DNA of 64,000 nucleotides from Microbacterium sp. (GTDB lineage: Bacteria; Actinomycetota; Actinomycetes; Actinomycetales; Microbacteriaceae), in assembly GCA_003248655.1 (NCBI GenBank), contig QFPM01000014.1, forward strand, positions 25,660 through 89,659, in the 5' to 3' direction. Shown here in pieces: positions 8,021 through 16,587 of the stretch. Below the pieces are notes generated by a model. It was not told the origin of the DNA. It saw nothing but the letters and a program-made list of their open reading frames with translations, and did not search any database. Both the position numbers and the translations under genes were made by a program. Position 1 is the stretch's first letter. Every line of letters starts with the position of its first letter.

Positions 8021-8754
8021 TCGGATTCGTCATCGTCTCGCACAGCGAGCCGCTCGCGCACGCCGCGGTCGATCTTGCGATGCAGATGATCCACGGCGAC
8101 GCACCCCCCGTGCGGGTCGCCGCCGGCGCGGACGGCGGTTTCGGGACGGATGCCGCCGCGATCGCCGCCGCGATCGACGAACTGTCCGGCGCCGACGGGG
8201 TGCTGATCCTGACCGACCTCGGGTCGGCGGTGCTTAGCTCGGAGCTCGCGCTCGAGTTGCGCGAGAGCACGCAGCCCGTGCGCATCAGCGGCGGTCCGTT
8301 CGTCGAGGGGGCGACCGCGGGAATCGTCCGCGCGGCGACCGGGGGAACGCTCGACGAGGTCGCCGCCGAGGCGGCGGGCGCGCTCGCCGCGAAGCAGCCG
8401 CACGGTGAGGAGCCGCCGGCATCCGCTGCGGCTGCAGCTCCGCCGGCGGAGGCCACGGCATCCGAGGGGCGTGAGGACGTCGTCGAGCGGGAGGTGACCC
8501 TCGTCAACCCCGTGGGTCTTCACTCGCGACCGGCATCCCTCATCGTCAAGGCCGCGAGCGGCCTCGGCACGGTGCCCACCCTCACCGACACGACGAACGG
8601 CAACGGGCCTGCCCCCGCGAACAGCATGATCGCGCTGCTCTCGCTCGGCGCCACGCACGGACACGTGCTGCGCCTGCGCGCAGAGGGCCCGGATGCCGCC
8701 GCGGCGGTCGACGCGCTCGCCGCCCTCGTCGAGGACGGCTTCGGAGAGACCTGA
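8017..8754 (+). CDS. dhaM: Dihydroxyacetone kinase phosphotransfer subunit DhaM (EIIA-HPr fusion)
   Basis: A 245-residue two-domain phosphocarrier. Residues 1-130 are a mannose-type EIIA domain with the active-site His9 in IVSHSEPLAHAA. An Ala/Pro-rich linker (about 130-155) leads to an HPr domain with the phosphorylated His169 in NPVGLHSRPAS. The EI-like third domain seen in some DhaM proteins is absent, so general PTS enzyme I must supply phosphate. It ends the dhaKLM operon; no transporter or enzyme I gene is present nearby. Confidence 0.95.
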   Translation: MIGFVIVSHSEPLAHAAVDLAMQMIHGDAPPVRVAAGADGGFGTDAAAIAAAIDELSGADGVLILTDLGSAVLSSELALELRESTQPVRISGGPFVEGATAGIVRAATGGTLDEVAAEAAGALAAKQPHGEEPPASAAAAAPPAEATASEGREDVVEREVTLVNPVGLHSRPASLIVKAASGLGTVPTLTDTTNGNGPAPANSMIALLSLGATHGHVLRLRAEGPDAAAAVDALAALVEDGFGET

Positions 8755-8904
8755 GACCATGCGGTGTGCCCGGGCTGCAGGCGGATCGTCGAGGTGCGTT
8801 CGGTCACCGGCGACCACCGGCTCGACCCGCTCGTCATCTGACCCTGTGCGTATAGTCGACGCTGTCGCCTCGATGCGGGCGCCACTGACCGAGAGGAGCC
8901 CCGT

Positions 8905-9240
8905 ATGTCCGACTCGATCTCCGTTCCGCCGGCGGTGGATGCCTTCGTCGCGGCCATCAACGACGCCGACACCGACGCGTTCGTTGCGCTCTTCGCCGAC
9001 GATGGCCTGATCGACGACTGGGGCACGCAGTATCGCGGCGCCGCGCGCGTGCGGGCGTGGGCGGGATCGGACGCGATCGGCGCGGGCGCCCAGATGTCGC
9101 TCCTGTCCGCCGAAACCGCAGGCGAGGTCACGACGGTGCGTTTCGGCTGGCTCAGCCGGGTCTTCAACGGCGAATCCACGGGCATCTTCACCGTGACGGG
9201 CGACAAGCTCGCATCATTCGTCATCCCACCGGCGCACTGA
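8905..9240 (+). CDS. SnoaL-like / NTF2-fold protein
   Basis: A 111-residue protein of the NTF2-like cone fold. The opening PPAVDAFVAAINDADTDAFVALFADDGLIDDWG is the common SnoaL/limonene-epoxide-hydrolase-like start (read as two adjacent helices and the acidic turn). The end, GIFTVTGDKLASFVI, closes the sheet. ATG 8905 follows a GAGAGGAG ribosome site. Members may be isomerases, hydrolases or simple binding proteins. The neighbours give no clue to substrate. Confidence 0.7.
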   Translation: MSDSISVPPAVDAFVAAINDADTDAFVALFADDGLIDDWGTQYRGAARVRAWAGSDAIGAGAQMSLLSAETAGEVTTVRFGWLSRVFNGESTGIFTVTGDKLASFVIPPAH

Positions 9241-9391
9241 GCGCGTTTCGACGCGGCGCTCCTTTCGGGGAGTCCGCATCGCGCGCTCGACGCGGCGACG
9301 GCCGGCGACCTCGTCGATCGCGTGCTGCTCCCCGCTCTGCTCACTCAGCCCGGCGGTCGCGGTGTCGGCACCACGGAGTAGCCTCGCGAGC

Positions 9392-10060
9392 ATGAAGCTG
9401 CTGCTCACCTCGGGCGGGGTCACGAACCCGAGCATCCGCGCCGCGCTCGTGGACGTGCTCGGAAAGCCGATCGCCGAGGCGAGCGCGCTGTTCATCCCGA
9501 CGGCGCAGTGGGGGCATCCGCTGTGCTCGCCGGCATCCGTTTTCGCCTCGACGGTGGGGCGGGGCGATGACTGGCTCACGAACCTGGGCTGGAAGTCGGT
9601 CGGCGTCCTCGAGCTCACGGCGCTCCCCTCGCTGGCGCCGGAGCGATGGATGCCGTGGGTGCGCGCCGCCGACGTGCTCCTCGTCGACGGCGGCGAAGCC
9701 GTCTATCTCGCGCACTGGATGCGCGAGTCGGGGTTTGCCGCCCTCCTTCCCGAACTGGATGCCGTGTGGGTCGGCGTCAGCGCCGGAAGCATGGTCATGA
9801 CCCCGCGCATCGGCCCGGAGTTCGTCGAGTGGCATCCCGGCGAGAGCGACGAGACACTGGGGCTCGTCGACTTCTCGATCTTTCCCCACCTGGACTACCC
9901 GGGGTGGACGTCGAACACGACAGAAGCCGCGCAGAAGTGGGCGCGGGGTATCGACGGACCCGCGTACGCGCTCGACGATCAGAGCGCGATCGTCGTCGAC
10001 GGGGAGCGGGTCGAGGTGATCACGGAAGGACACTGGCTGTCGTTCGGCGCCGACGAGTAG
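9392..10060 (+). CDS. Peptidase S51 family protein (dipeptidase E-like)
   Basis: A 222-residue class-I glutamine-amidotransferase-like protein of peptidase family S51. The nucleophile elbow is GVSAGSMVM near residue 132, preceded by the VLLVDGGEAVYLAHW strand-turn. A conserved FPHLDYPGW supplies the likely catalytic His. S51 enzymes cleave Asp-X dipeptides or related small substrates in the cytosol. The ATG at 9392 lies 7 bases after TAGCCT (9379-9384), so the transcript may be leaderless. Confidence 0.85.
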   Translation: MKLLLTSGGVTNPSIRAALVDVLGKPIAEASALFIPTAQWGHPLCSPASVFASTVGRGDDWLTNLGWKSVGVLELTALPSLAPERWMPWVRAADVLLVDGGEAVYLAHWMRESGFAALLPELDAVWVGVSAGSMVMTPRIGPEFVEWHPGESDETLGLVDFSIFPHLDYPGWTSNTTEAAQKWARGIDGPAYALDDQSAIVVDGERVEVITEGHWLSFGADE

Positions 10061-10070
10061 CGTCGTGCGT

Positions 10071-10898
10071 ATGAGCGCGGTCGCTCGTTCGGTGACCGCC
10101 CCGACGCCCGCGCGCCGAGGCGGCCTCGCGGTGTTCGTGATCGTCGCGTTCGGCGTGACTTGGCTGATGTGGCTGCCGCTCGTCGTCCAGGCGCAGTTCG
10201 CCGGCATCGAACGGATGCCGTGGACGTTCTTCGCGGCGTCGGTCGGTCCGCTGTGCGGCGCGGTCGCGGCGTCGGTGTGGGAAGGCGGGCTCGTGGCCTG
10301 GGCTCGGCGCGCGTTCTCGGTGCGCGTCGGCTGGCGCTGGCTCGCGGCGGGCATCGGCATGCCGATCGCGTACTTCGTCATCGCGTGGATGGTGGCCGCC
10401 GTCGTCACCGGCGCTTGGCCCGACCCGGGAGGGTTCGGGGTCACAGCGAAACTGCCGGGACTCGCGTGGCCACTGGTCGCGCTCGTCTGGGTGCTCACCT
10501 TCGGCCTCGGCGAAGAAGCCGGCTGGCGCGGATGGCTGCTGCCCGCGCTGATGCGGCGGATGACGGCGTTCTGGGCGGCGCTCGTGGTCGCCGGCATCTG
10601 GATCGCGTGGCACCTGCCCGCCTTCTTCTTCAACCCGACCTACACGGCGATGGGCGCCGGCATGATCGGGTGGATGCTTGCGCTCGTGTGCGGGTCGTTC
10701 CTGCTCGCATGGATGACGATAGGCGCGGGCGGCAGCATCATTCCGGTGCTCCTCTGGCATGCGGGTTTCGACCTGCTCACCGCCGCCGACCAATCGGCGA
10801 GGGTCATTGCGTCGACGATCAGCGCGATCGTCATGGTGCAGGGTGTCGTGTGCGCGGGAGTACTGTGGCGGCGGGCCAGGGCGCCGCGCGCTCGATAA
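10071..10898 (+). CDS. CPBP family intramembrane glutamic endopeptidase
   Basis: About 275 residues with eight or so hydrophobic spans. The CPBP/Abi (Rce1-like) protease motifs are present: GLGEEAGWRGWLLP near residue 146 with the catalytic Glu pair, WIAWHLPAFFF near 180 and LLWHAGFDLL near 228. Such enzymes cut prenylated peptides, bacteriocins or unknown membrane substrates. GTG 10065 is an alternative start. The gene follows the S51 peptidase after 10 bp, on the same strand. Confidence 0.88.
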   Translation: MSAVARSVTAPTPARRGGLAVFVIVAFGVTWLMWLPLVVQAQFAGIERMPWTFFAASVGPLCGAVAASVWEGGLVAWARRAFSVRVGWRWLAAGIGMPIAYFVIAWMVAAVVTGAWPDPGGFGVTAKLPGLAWPLVALVWVLTFGLGEEAGWRGWLLPALMRRMTAFWAALVVAGIWIAWHLPAFFFNPTYTAMGAGMIGWMLALVCGSFLLAWMTIGAGGSIIPVLLWHAGFDLLTAADQSARVIASTISAIVMVQGVVCAGVLWRRARAPRAR

Positions 10899-10906
10899 AC
10901 TCTCCT

Positions 10907-12460
10907 GTGCCCGAAAACCCGCCCGAGCCCGCCGACGCAGCGGCCGATGACGCGGCGCCTACCACCGTGCCGGCGTCGATCGACCCCGTCTCCATCGACC
11001 CCGTCTCCATCGACCCGGTCTCCATCGACCCGGTGGAGCTCGAGATCGCGTTGCGGGTCATCGACGCGGCATCCGGCCTCGACCGCGAAGATCCCGCGTA
11101 CATCGCGCTCCGCCGCCAGACGGGCAAGCTCTACAAAGACGTCAAGCGCCAGTCGCGCCGCGAAAAGCGCGAGCGCATCGCGGAGGCCGACCGCGCCGTC
11201 GTCGCGGCGACCGCGACGGGAGCCCCCGACCGCATCGACGACGAGACCCGCGGCATCCCGCTCGCGACGCGTGCGACGACCCCGCACGCCGGCGAGCTGA
11301 TCAAGCCCCGCGCCTGCTACATCTGCAAGGAGCAGTACACGCTCGTCGACGCGTTCTACCACCAGCTGTGCCCCGACTGCGCCGCGATGAGCCACGCGAA
11401 GCGGGATGCCCGCACCGATCTCACCGGAAAGCGCGCTCTCCTGACCGGCGGCCGCGCCAAGATTGGCATGTACATCGCCCTGCGCCTCCTGCGCGACGGC
11501 GCGCACACGACGATCACGACCCGGTTCCCGCGTGACGCGGTGCGCCGCTTCTCGGCGCTGCCGGACTCCGCCGACTGGATCCACCGGCTCAAGATCGTCG
11601 GCATCGACCTGCGCGACCCGGCCCAGGTGATCGGATTGGCGGATGCCGTGGCATCCGATGGACCCCTCGACATCCTCATCAACAACGCCGCGCAGACGGT
11701 CCGCCGCTCGGCGGGGGCGTACAAGCCGCTCGTGGATGCCGAGCTCGCGCCGTTGCCGCAGGGGCCGCTGCCGGAGCTGCTGACCTTCGGGCACACGAAC
11801 GACGCGCATCCGCTCGCGCTCGCGCAGTCGGTGTCGAGTCACCCGATCCTTGCGGCGGCCGCCCGCGACGCGGACACGCTCACGGCCGAGGCGATGGCCG
11901 CCGGATCGTCGTCGCTCGAGCGCCTCGCCGCGGGCACCGCGATCGACGCGGGCGGGCTCGTTCCCGACGAGAACCACATCAACAGCTGGACGCAGTCGGT
12001 CGATCAGGTCGAGCCGCTCGAGATGCTCGAGGTCCAGCTCGCGAACATGACCGCCCCGTTCCTGCTCGTCTCGCGGCTGCGGCCGTCGATGGCGGCCTCG
12101 CCCGCGCGGCGGAAGTACATCGTCAACGTCTCGGCGATGGAGGGCGTCTTCGGTCGCGGTTACAAGGGCCCCGGGCATCCGCACACGAATATGGCCAAGG
12201 CCGCGCTCAACATGCTCACGCGCACGAGCGCGCGCGAGATGTTCGAGACGGACGGCATCCTCATGACGGCCGTCGACACCGGCTGGATCACCGACGAACG
12301 CCCGCACTACACGAAGGTGCGCTTGGCCGAAGAGGGCTTCCGCGCGCCCCTCGACCTCGTCGACGGTGCCGCCCGCGTGTACGACCCGATCGTCCGCGGC
12401 GAGGCCGGCGAGGACCTGTTCGGGGTGTTCCTCAAGGACTACCGCAAGAGCTCCTGGTAA
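10907..12460 (+). CDS. Long SDR-like protein with Cys4 zinc-ribbon and no catalytic Tyr
   Basis: A 517-residue protein. Residues 1-45 are Pro/Ala-rich with four SIDPV repeats. Residues 50-150 are helical and basic. A zinc-ribbon-like CYICKEQ...CPDC follows near 135-160, then a short-chain dehydrogenase domain from about 170: LLTGGRAKIGMYIALRLL for NAD(P) binding, ILINNAAQTV, VNVSAMEG with the usual Ser, and NMAKAALNML with the Lys. Four residues before that Lys is Thr, not the catalytic Tyr. Oxidoreductase activity is therefore doubtful. A roughly 100-residue insertion follows the NNAA motif. GTG 10907 lies 5 bases after TAAACT. Confidence 0.8.
   Translation: MPENPPEPADAAADDAAPTTVPASIDPVSIDPVSIDPVSIDPVELEIALRVIDAASGLDREDPAYIALRRQTGKLYKDVKRQSRREKRERIAEADRAVVAATATGAPDRIDDETRGIPLATRATTPHAGELIKPRACYICKEQYTLVDAFYHQLCPDCAAMSHAKRDARTDLTGKRALLTGGRAKIGMYIALRLLRDGAHTTITTRFPRDAVRRFSALPDSADWIHRLKIVGIDLRDPAQVIGLADAVASDGPLDILINNAAQTVRRSAGAYKPLVDAELAPLPQGPLPELLTFGHTNDAHPLALAQSVSSHPILAAAARDADTLTAEAMAAGSSSLERLAAGTAIDAGGLVPDENHINSWTQSVDQVEPLEMLEVQLANMTAPFLLVSRLRPSMAASPARRKYIVNVSAMEGVFGRGYKGPGHPHTNMAKAALNMLTRTSAREMFETDGILMTAVDTGWITDERPHYTKVRLAEEGFRAPLDLVDGAARVYDPIVRGEAGEDLFGVFLKDYRKSSW
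10976..11035 (+). repeat. Four in-frame 15-bp tandem repeats (SIDPV)4
   Basis: Four consecutive 15-bp units, each TC(G/C)ATCGACCC(C/G)GT(C/G), encode four SIDPV pentapeptides near the N-terminus of the SDR-like protein. The last two units share a CCGG variant, so copies have begun to diverge. Likely length-variable by slippage. Confidence 0.95.
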
Positions 12461-12471
12461 CCCGCCGCCCG

Positions 12472-12885
12472 TCAGTCGCGGGGCAGGAAGTACGTGCGCG
12501 CGAGCGGGGCGACCTCGAGGGTGGATGCCTGGTCGCGAGTGATCCACCGGAGCTCGGCGATCTCGGCATCCGGCACCGGCTCCTGCGTGCCGATGTCGGC
12601 GCGGAAGACGTCGGCGACGACGAGGAAGCCGGGCTCGTTCGCGGCATCCGCCGTGAACTCGCCGAGGGGCTCGAGCGCCTCGGGCGCGAGCTGAAGCCCG
12701 AGCTCTTCCGCCAGCTCGCGCGCGAGGGTTTCTGCCGCGGTCTCGCCCGACTCGGGCTTGCCGCCGGGCTGCATGAACGCGGTCGTCCCGGCCTTGCGGA
12801 CGAGCAGGAGACGGCCCACGGCATCCGTGATGACAGCCGCGGACACCCGGATCACGCGAACGGTCGGGTCGGGGTCAGCGCTCAC
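12472..12885 (-). CDS. Nudix hydrolase
   Basis: A 137-residue Nudix hydrolase. The complete Nudix box is present near residues 42-64: GKPESGE, seven residues, then RELAEELGL, which binds Mg2+ and hydrolyses a nucleoside-diphosphate-linked substrate. The short form, with MQPGGKPESGE, resembles MutT-like NTP pyrophosphatases. The GTG start is at 12885. Its stop is 11 bp from the convergent SDR-like gene, and the MFS gene upstream ends 29 bp away on the same strand. Confidence 0.9.
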   Translation of the reverse strand: MSADPDPTVRVIRVSAAVITDAVGRLLLVRKAGTTAFMQPGGKPESGETAAETLARELAEELGLQLAPEALEPLGEFTADAANEPGFLVVADVFRADIGTQEPVPDAEIAELRWITRDQASTLEVAPLARTYFLPRD

Positions 12886-12914
12886 CCTCGCACGCTAGCA
12901 CCGCCGCCGCCACG

Positions 12915-14141
12915 TCACCGCAGGCGTCGGGCGCGTAGCACGATGCACAGCACCAGCGACGCGGTGAGTGACACGGCCGCGAGAGCGAGAACCGCGCCCC
13001 AGCCGCTCGACGCCCACACGTGCGTCGATGCCGTCCCCGAGAGGGTGCTCGCGATGTAGAACGAAAGCAGGTACGCGCTCGAGGCGCGCGATGTGCTCCG
13101 GCCGATGGCGTGCGCGCGGGTGACGACCCAGCCGCTGAGCACCGAGTGTGTGCCGAGGAACGCGACCGCCAGCAGCCCCAGCCCCACAAACACGCCGATG
13201 AAGCTCGGAGCGAGCAGCACCGCGGATGCCGCCAGCAGCGCGACGACGCCGACGATGGATGCCGTCGCCCGCCCCCACCGCGTCGAGATGCGGTGGAAGA
13301 GTCCGGGCGCGGCGATGCCGATCGGGTACGCGAGGTAGACGAGCACTTCCGCCGAGCCGAGCGAGAACGGCGGCGCGTTGAGGCGGAACGGCACCGCGTT
13401 GTAGAGGCCGACGAAGGCGACCATGTTGAGCCCGCCGATGACGCAGATCGCGAGGATGACGGGGTCGCGCAGCGACGCGAGCGAGCCGCCCAGCAGGTCG
13501 CCGATACGCAGCGGAACGTGGGTCGCGCCGTCGCGTGGCAGCGTCATCCAGACGAGCACCCCGACGATGAGGCTCAGGATGCCGAGGACGACGGTGACCA
13601 GCTGCCAGCCGCCGATCGCGGCGAGCGGCAGCGGGGCGAGGCGGCCGAGCGCGCCGCCCATCGCGGTGCCGGAGATGTAGAGCGCGTTCGCGCGCGAGTG
13701 CGCGTCCTCGCGCACGACGTCGCGCAGGTACGCGATCGCGACGGCGGGCAGCACGGCGAGGGTCAGCCCGGCCGCGGCACGCAGGGCGAGGAACACCTCC
13801 CATGTCGGCGCGAGCGCGCACAGGACCGCGAGGATGCCGGCGAAGACGAGTGACCCGCTCATCGCGGCGACGCGGCCGATGCGGTCCGAGACGGGGCCGG
13901 CGAGAAGCAGCCCGACGAGCATCGCGGCGGTCGTGACCGACAGCGCGAGGCCGGTGACACCGGCGTCCACCCGGAACGACTCCCCGATCTGGGGCAGGAT
14001 CGGCTGCGGGAAGTACACCACCGCGAAGTTCGCGAGCCCGCCAGCGGCGAGCAGGCCGACGATCCGCGCGAAGCGCGGCGACCGCGGGGCGACGCGCCGG
14101 ATCGACCCCGTCGGGGTGTGATCGAGGACGGTGGCGGCCAT
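12915..14141 (-). CDS. MFS transporter (12-TM)
   Basis: About 408 residues with 12 hydrophobic spans. The MFS signature between TM2 and TM3 (GPVSDRIGRVAAM) is clear, and TM1 carries YFPQPILPQIGESF, typical of the YnfM/CynX-like drug and small-molecule exporters. ATG 14141 is preferred over GTG 14150, whose AGGA would be only 2 bases away. It is divergent from a LysR regulator with a T-N11-A box between them, so that regulator probably controls it. The substrate is unknown. Confidence 0.88.
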   Translation of the reverse strand: MAATVLDHTPTGSIRRVAPRSPRFARIVGLLAAGGLANFAVVYFPQPILPQIGESFRVDAGVTGLALSVTTAAMLVGLLLAGPVSDRIGRVAAMSGSLVFAGILAVLCALAPTWEVFLALRAAAGLTLAVLPAVAIAYLRDVVREDAHSRANALYISGTAMGGALGRLAPLPLAAIGGWQLVTVVLGILSLIVGVLVWMTLPRDGATHVPLRIGDLLGGSLASLRDPVILAICVIGGLNMVAFVGLYNAVPFRLNAPPFSLGSAEVLVYLAYPIGIAAPGLFHRISTRWGRATASIVGVVALLAASAVLLAPSFIGVFVGLGLLAVAFLGTHSVLSGWVVTRAHAIGRSTSRASSAYLLSFYIASTLSGTASTHVWASSGWGAVLALAAVSLTASLVLCIVLRARRLR

Positions 14142-14198
14142 GGCATCCACTGTCCTCGCGTTCTCTTACCCTTCGAAATGACGCAGGATGCCGTATCG

Positions 14199-14213
14199 AT
14201 GCGTTACGCGCAT
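14199..14213. promoter_or_regulatory. LysR-type T-N11-A box
   Basis: ATGCG-TTACG-CGCAT is a 15-bp inverted repeat holding the classic T-N11-A pattern (T14200, A14212). It lies in the 82-bp gap between the MFS gene and its divergent LysR gene, right next to the lysR start. Confidence 0.65.
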
Positions 14214-14223
14214 AATGAATGCC

Positions 14224-15090
14224 ATGGATGAGCAAGCGCTGCGCGTGTTCCTGTCGCTCGCGCAGACGCAGAACACACGCGACACGGCAGCCGAGCTGCG
14301 CGTCAATCAGTCGAACGTGTCGCGCGCTCTCGCTCGGCTCGAAGCGGCGATCGGGATGCCGCTGTTCGCGCGGCACGGCAAGAGACTCGAGCTCAACGCC
14401 AACGGTCTCGCGTTCCGGGCGGATGCCGCCGCCGTCCTCGACGCCCTCGAGGCGGCGCGTCGGCACGCCGAGGCGATCGCCGATGAGGGGCGGCTGCTGC
14501 GCGTGGGGTTCCTGCACTCGGTCGCGCGGTGGCTCGTGCCCGACGTCGTGCAGAGTTTTCGAGCCCTGCGGCCCGACGTGCGGGTGTCGCTGCGGCAGGG
14601 GTTCGCGCGCGATCTTTACGGCTGGCTCGAACTCGATGCGATCGACGTCGCACTCGGGACGGCACCGCCCGAGGTGGCCCCCGGCATCCGCTGGCAGGCG
14701 CTCGCGCACGAGCCCCTGTGCATCGCCGTCCCGACCGGCCACGCGCTCGCCGCCGTCGGGCGCGCCGACCTGCGGGCGCTCGCCGGTCTCGACTTCATCG
14801 GGTTCTCGCGCATTGCGGAGCTGCGGGCGGTGGTCACCGGCATCCTTGAAGAATCCGGTGTCGAGGTCAACGTGACGTTCGAGAGCAGCGAGATCGACAC
14901 GATGCGCAGCCTCGTCGCGGGTGGTCTCGGCGTCTCGATTCTGCCGCGGACGCCCGGTCGCGACGACCCGGGCGTCGTCTACCTGCCGCTCGATCCTCCG
15001 CGGGTGCGCTCGCTCGGCATCGCCCGGAGCGCGACGTCGCAGGGCTCCGGCTATGCGCGCGAGCTCGTCGCGGCGCTTCCGCCTGCCTGA
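14224..15090 (+). CDS. LysR family transcriptional regulator
   Basis: About 288 residues. The winged helix is canonical (LRVFLSLAQTQNTRDTAAEL, NQSNVSRALARLEAAIG, PLFARHGKRLELNANG), followed by a periplasmic-binding-like effector domain (LRVGFLHSVARWL, DVALGTAP, MRSLVAGGLGVSILP). ATG 14224 or ATG 14215 could start it; neither has a good ribosome site. It is divergent from the MFS transporter and likely activates or represses it through the box at 14199-14213. Confidence 0.9.
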   Translation: MDEQALRVFLSLAQTQNTRDTAAELRVNQSNVSRALARLEAAIGMPLFARHGKRLELNANGLAFRADAAAVLDALEAARRHAEAIADEGRLLRVGFLHSVARWLVPDVVQSFRALRPDVRVSLRQGFARDLYGWLELDAIDVALGTAPPEVAPGIRWQALAHEPLCIAVPTGHALAAVGRADLRALAGLDFIGFSRIAELRAVVTGILEESGVEVNVTFESSEIDTMRSLVAGGLGVSILPRTPGRDDPGVVYLPLDPPRVRSLGIARSATSQGSGYARELVAALPPA

Positions 15091-15117
15091 GCCACTGCCG
15101 TTTCCCCGCTTCTCTTC

Positions 15118-15172
15118 TTGCCCGGGCGCCAGTTTGCTGTTCAGGCGCTACAGATCTGTGGCGCCCGGGCAA
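15118..15172. terminator. Palindromic element between convergent genes
   Basis: A perfect 14-bp inverted repeat, TTGCCCGGGCGCCA (15118-15131) and its complement (15159-15172), with a 27-base centre. It lies between the convergent lysR and DUF808 genes and could stop transcription from both sides. No T-run is present, so a REP-like element is the alternative. Confidence 0.55.
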
Positions 15173-15206
15173 CAAGGTGGCGCCCGCACCGGATAACGGC
15201 CGTGCG

Positions 15207-16172
15207 TCAGTGGTCGGTCGGCGCCGAACCCGAGCCCGAACCCGTCGCGGGTGCTGAATCGCCCGCGGATGCCGGGCCCGCGTGTCCCTCGGAGAAGCTC
15301 ACGTTCTTGCCGAAGGCCTTGCCGATCACGAGCACGATGCCGACGATCACGAGGCCGAGGATGAGACCCGCGATCGCCGAGACGAGGGTGTCGCCGAGCC
15401 AGACGACGACCGCGCCCGCGGGCTCGAGCGCGTGCTCGACGGCGTGCAGGAGGTCGACGGGTGCGTGCCATCCGACTTCGCCCAGGTTCGCGATCACGAG
15501 GTGGCCACCGACCCAGAGCATCGCGACGGTGCCGACGATCGAGATGACGCGGAACACCCCCGGCATCGACCGGACGATCCGGGTGCCCAGGTGTCGCACG
15601 CGTTCCGCGGGGCTCTTCGCCATCTTCAGCCCGATGTCGTCGAGCTTTACGAGCAGGGCGACCGCTCCATAGACCAGCACGGTCATGGCGAGCGCGATGA
15701 CGGCGAGAACCGCGAGGCGCGTCCAGAAGGTGAGGTCGGTGTCGATCGAGTCGAGTCCGATGAGCATGATCTCGGTCGAGAGGATGAGGTCGGTGCGGAT
15801 GGCGCCCGCGACGAGGCGCTTCTCGTCGCGCCCGCCTTCGTCCTCACCTCCGTGGTGGAAGCCGAACCACTCGAGGACCTTCTCGGCGCCCTCGAAGCAC
15901 AGGTAGGTGCCACCGACGATGAGCAGCCACGGCAGCACCCACGGCGCAAACGCGGTGAGCAGCATCGCGATCGGGATGATGATGAGGAACTTGTTCGCGA
16001 GCGATCCGAGCGCGATGCGCCCGACGACCGGCAGCTCGCGCGCAGGTGTCAGACCCTGCACGTATTGGGGGGTCACGGCCGCGTCGTCGATGACGACACC
16101 CGCGGTCTTGGCCGACGCCTTCAGCGCGGCGCTCAGGATGTCGTCGACGACGGCAAGCAGACCCACGGACAT
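15207..16172 (-). CDS. DUF808 (YedI-like) membrane protein
   Basis: A 321-residue integral membrane protein of the DUF808/YedI family. The N-terminal MSVGLLAVVDDILSAALK and the conserved TYLCFEGAEKVLEW near residue 90 are typical. About eight hydrophobic spans follow, and the C-terminus is a polar Gly/Ser/Ala tail. ATG 16172 begins the conserved family start; the frame extends further upstream without homologous sequence. The function of this family is unknown. Nothing in the neighbourhood suggests a role. Confidence 0.88.
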   Translation of the reverse strand: MSVGLLAVVDDILSAALKASAKTAGVVIDDAAVTPQYVQGLTPARELPVVGRIALGSLANKFLIIIPIAMLLTAFAPWVLPWLLIVGGTYLCFEGAEKVLEWFGFHHGGEDEGGRDEKRLVAGAIRTDLILSTEIMLIGLDSIDTDLTFWTRLAVLAVIALAMTVLVYGAVALLVKLDDIGLKMAKSPAERVRHLGTRIVRSMPGVFRVISIVGTVAMLWVGGHLVIANLGEVGWHAPVDLLHAVEHALEPAGAVVVWLGDTLVSAIAGLILGLVIVGIVLVIGKAFGKNVSFSEGHAGPASAGDSAPATGSGSGSAPTDH

Positions 16173-16284
16173 GGGTGCAAGGCTACCCCGGCCAGATGAC
16201 CGGTTCGTTCGCGAGTCACGCGGCCCCCGGCCACCGCGGCGCAGAGTAGCCTGGCCCCCGACGACAGCGACGAAAGGGGCCGCC

Positions 16285-16587
16285 ATGAAGGCTGTGCTGG
16301 ATGACACCGTGATCGCCGAGGCACCGCGCGAGGACCTCATCTCGATCGAGGGCAACTGGTACTTCCCCGCGTCGAGTGTGCGCAGCGAGTTCCTCGCCGA
16401 GAGCCCGACGCCGTACACCTGCCCGTGGAAGGGCGAGTGCCAGTACTTCACCGTGACGGTCGGCGACCAGACGCTCGCCGACCGTGCCTGGAGCTATCCG
16501 CACCCGTATCCGTCGGGCATCGAGCGAGTGGGCAAGGACTTCTCGGGGTACGTCGCGTTCTGGAAGGAGATCCGTGTCGTCGACTGA
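16285..16587 (+). CDS. DUF427 domain protein
   Basis: A 100-residue DUF427 protein, a small beta-rich fold. The core signature YTCPWKGECQYFTV sits near residue 52, followed by WSYPHPYPSGIERVGKDFSGYVAFW. ATG 16285 has GAAAGGGG upstream. Its end overlaps the following hydrolase gene by 14 bp, so they are co-expressed. The family has no settled function. Start of a run of overlapping genes through 18.4 kb. Confidence 0.88.
   Translation: MKAVLDDTVIAEAPREDLISIEGNWYFPASSVRSEFLAESPTPYTCPWKGECQYFTVTVGDQTLADRAWSYPHPYPSGIERVGKDFSGYVAFWKEIRVVD

Noticed and set aside
10640..12547. A 635-codon minus-strand frame opposite the SDR-like gene
   Set aside because: Low-complexity Arg/Gly/Val composition; the plus strand carries clear SDR motifs.
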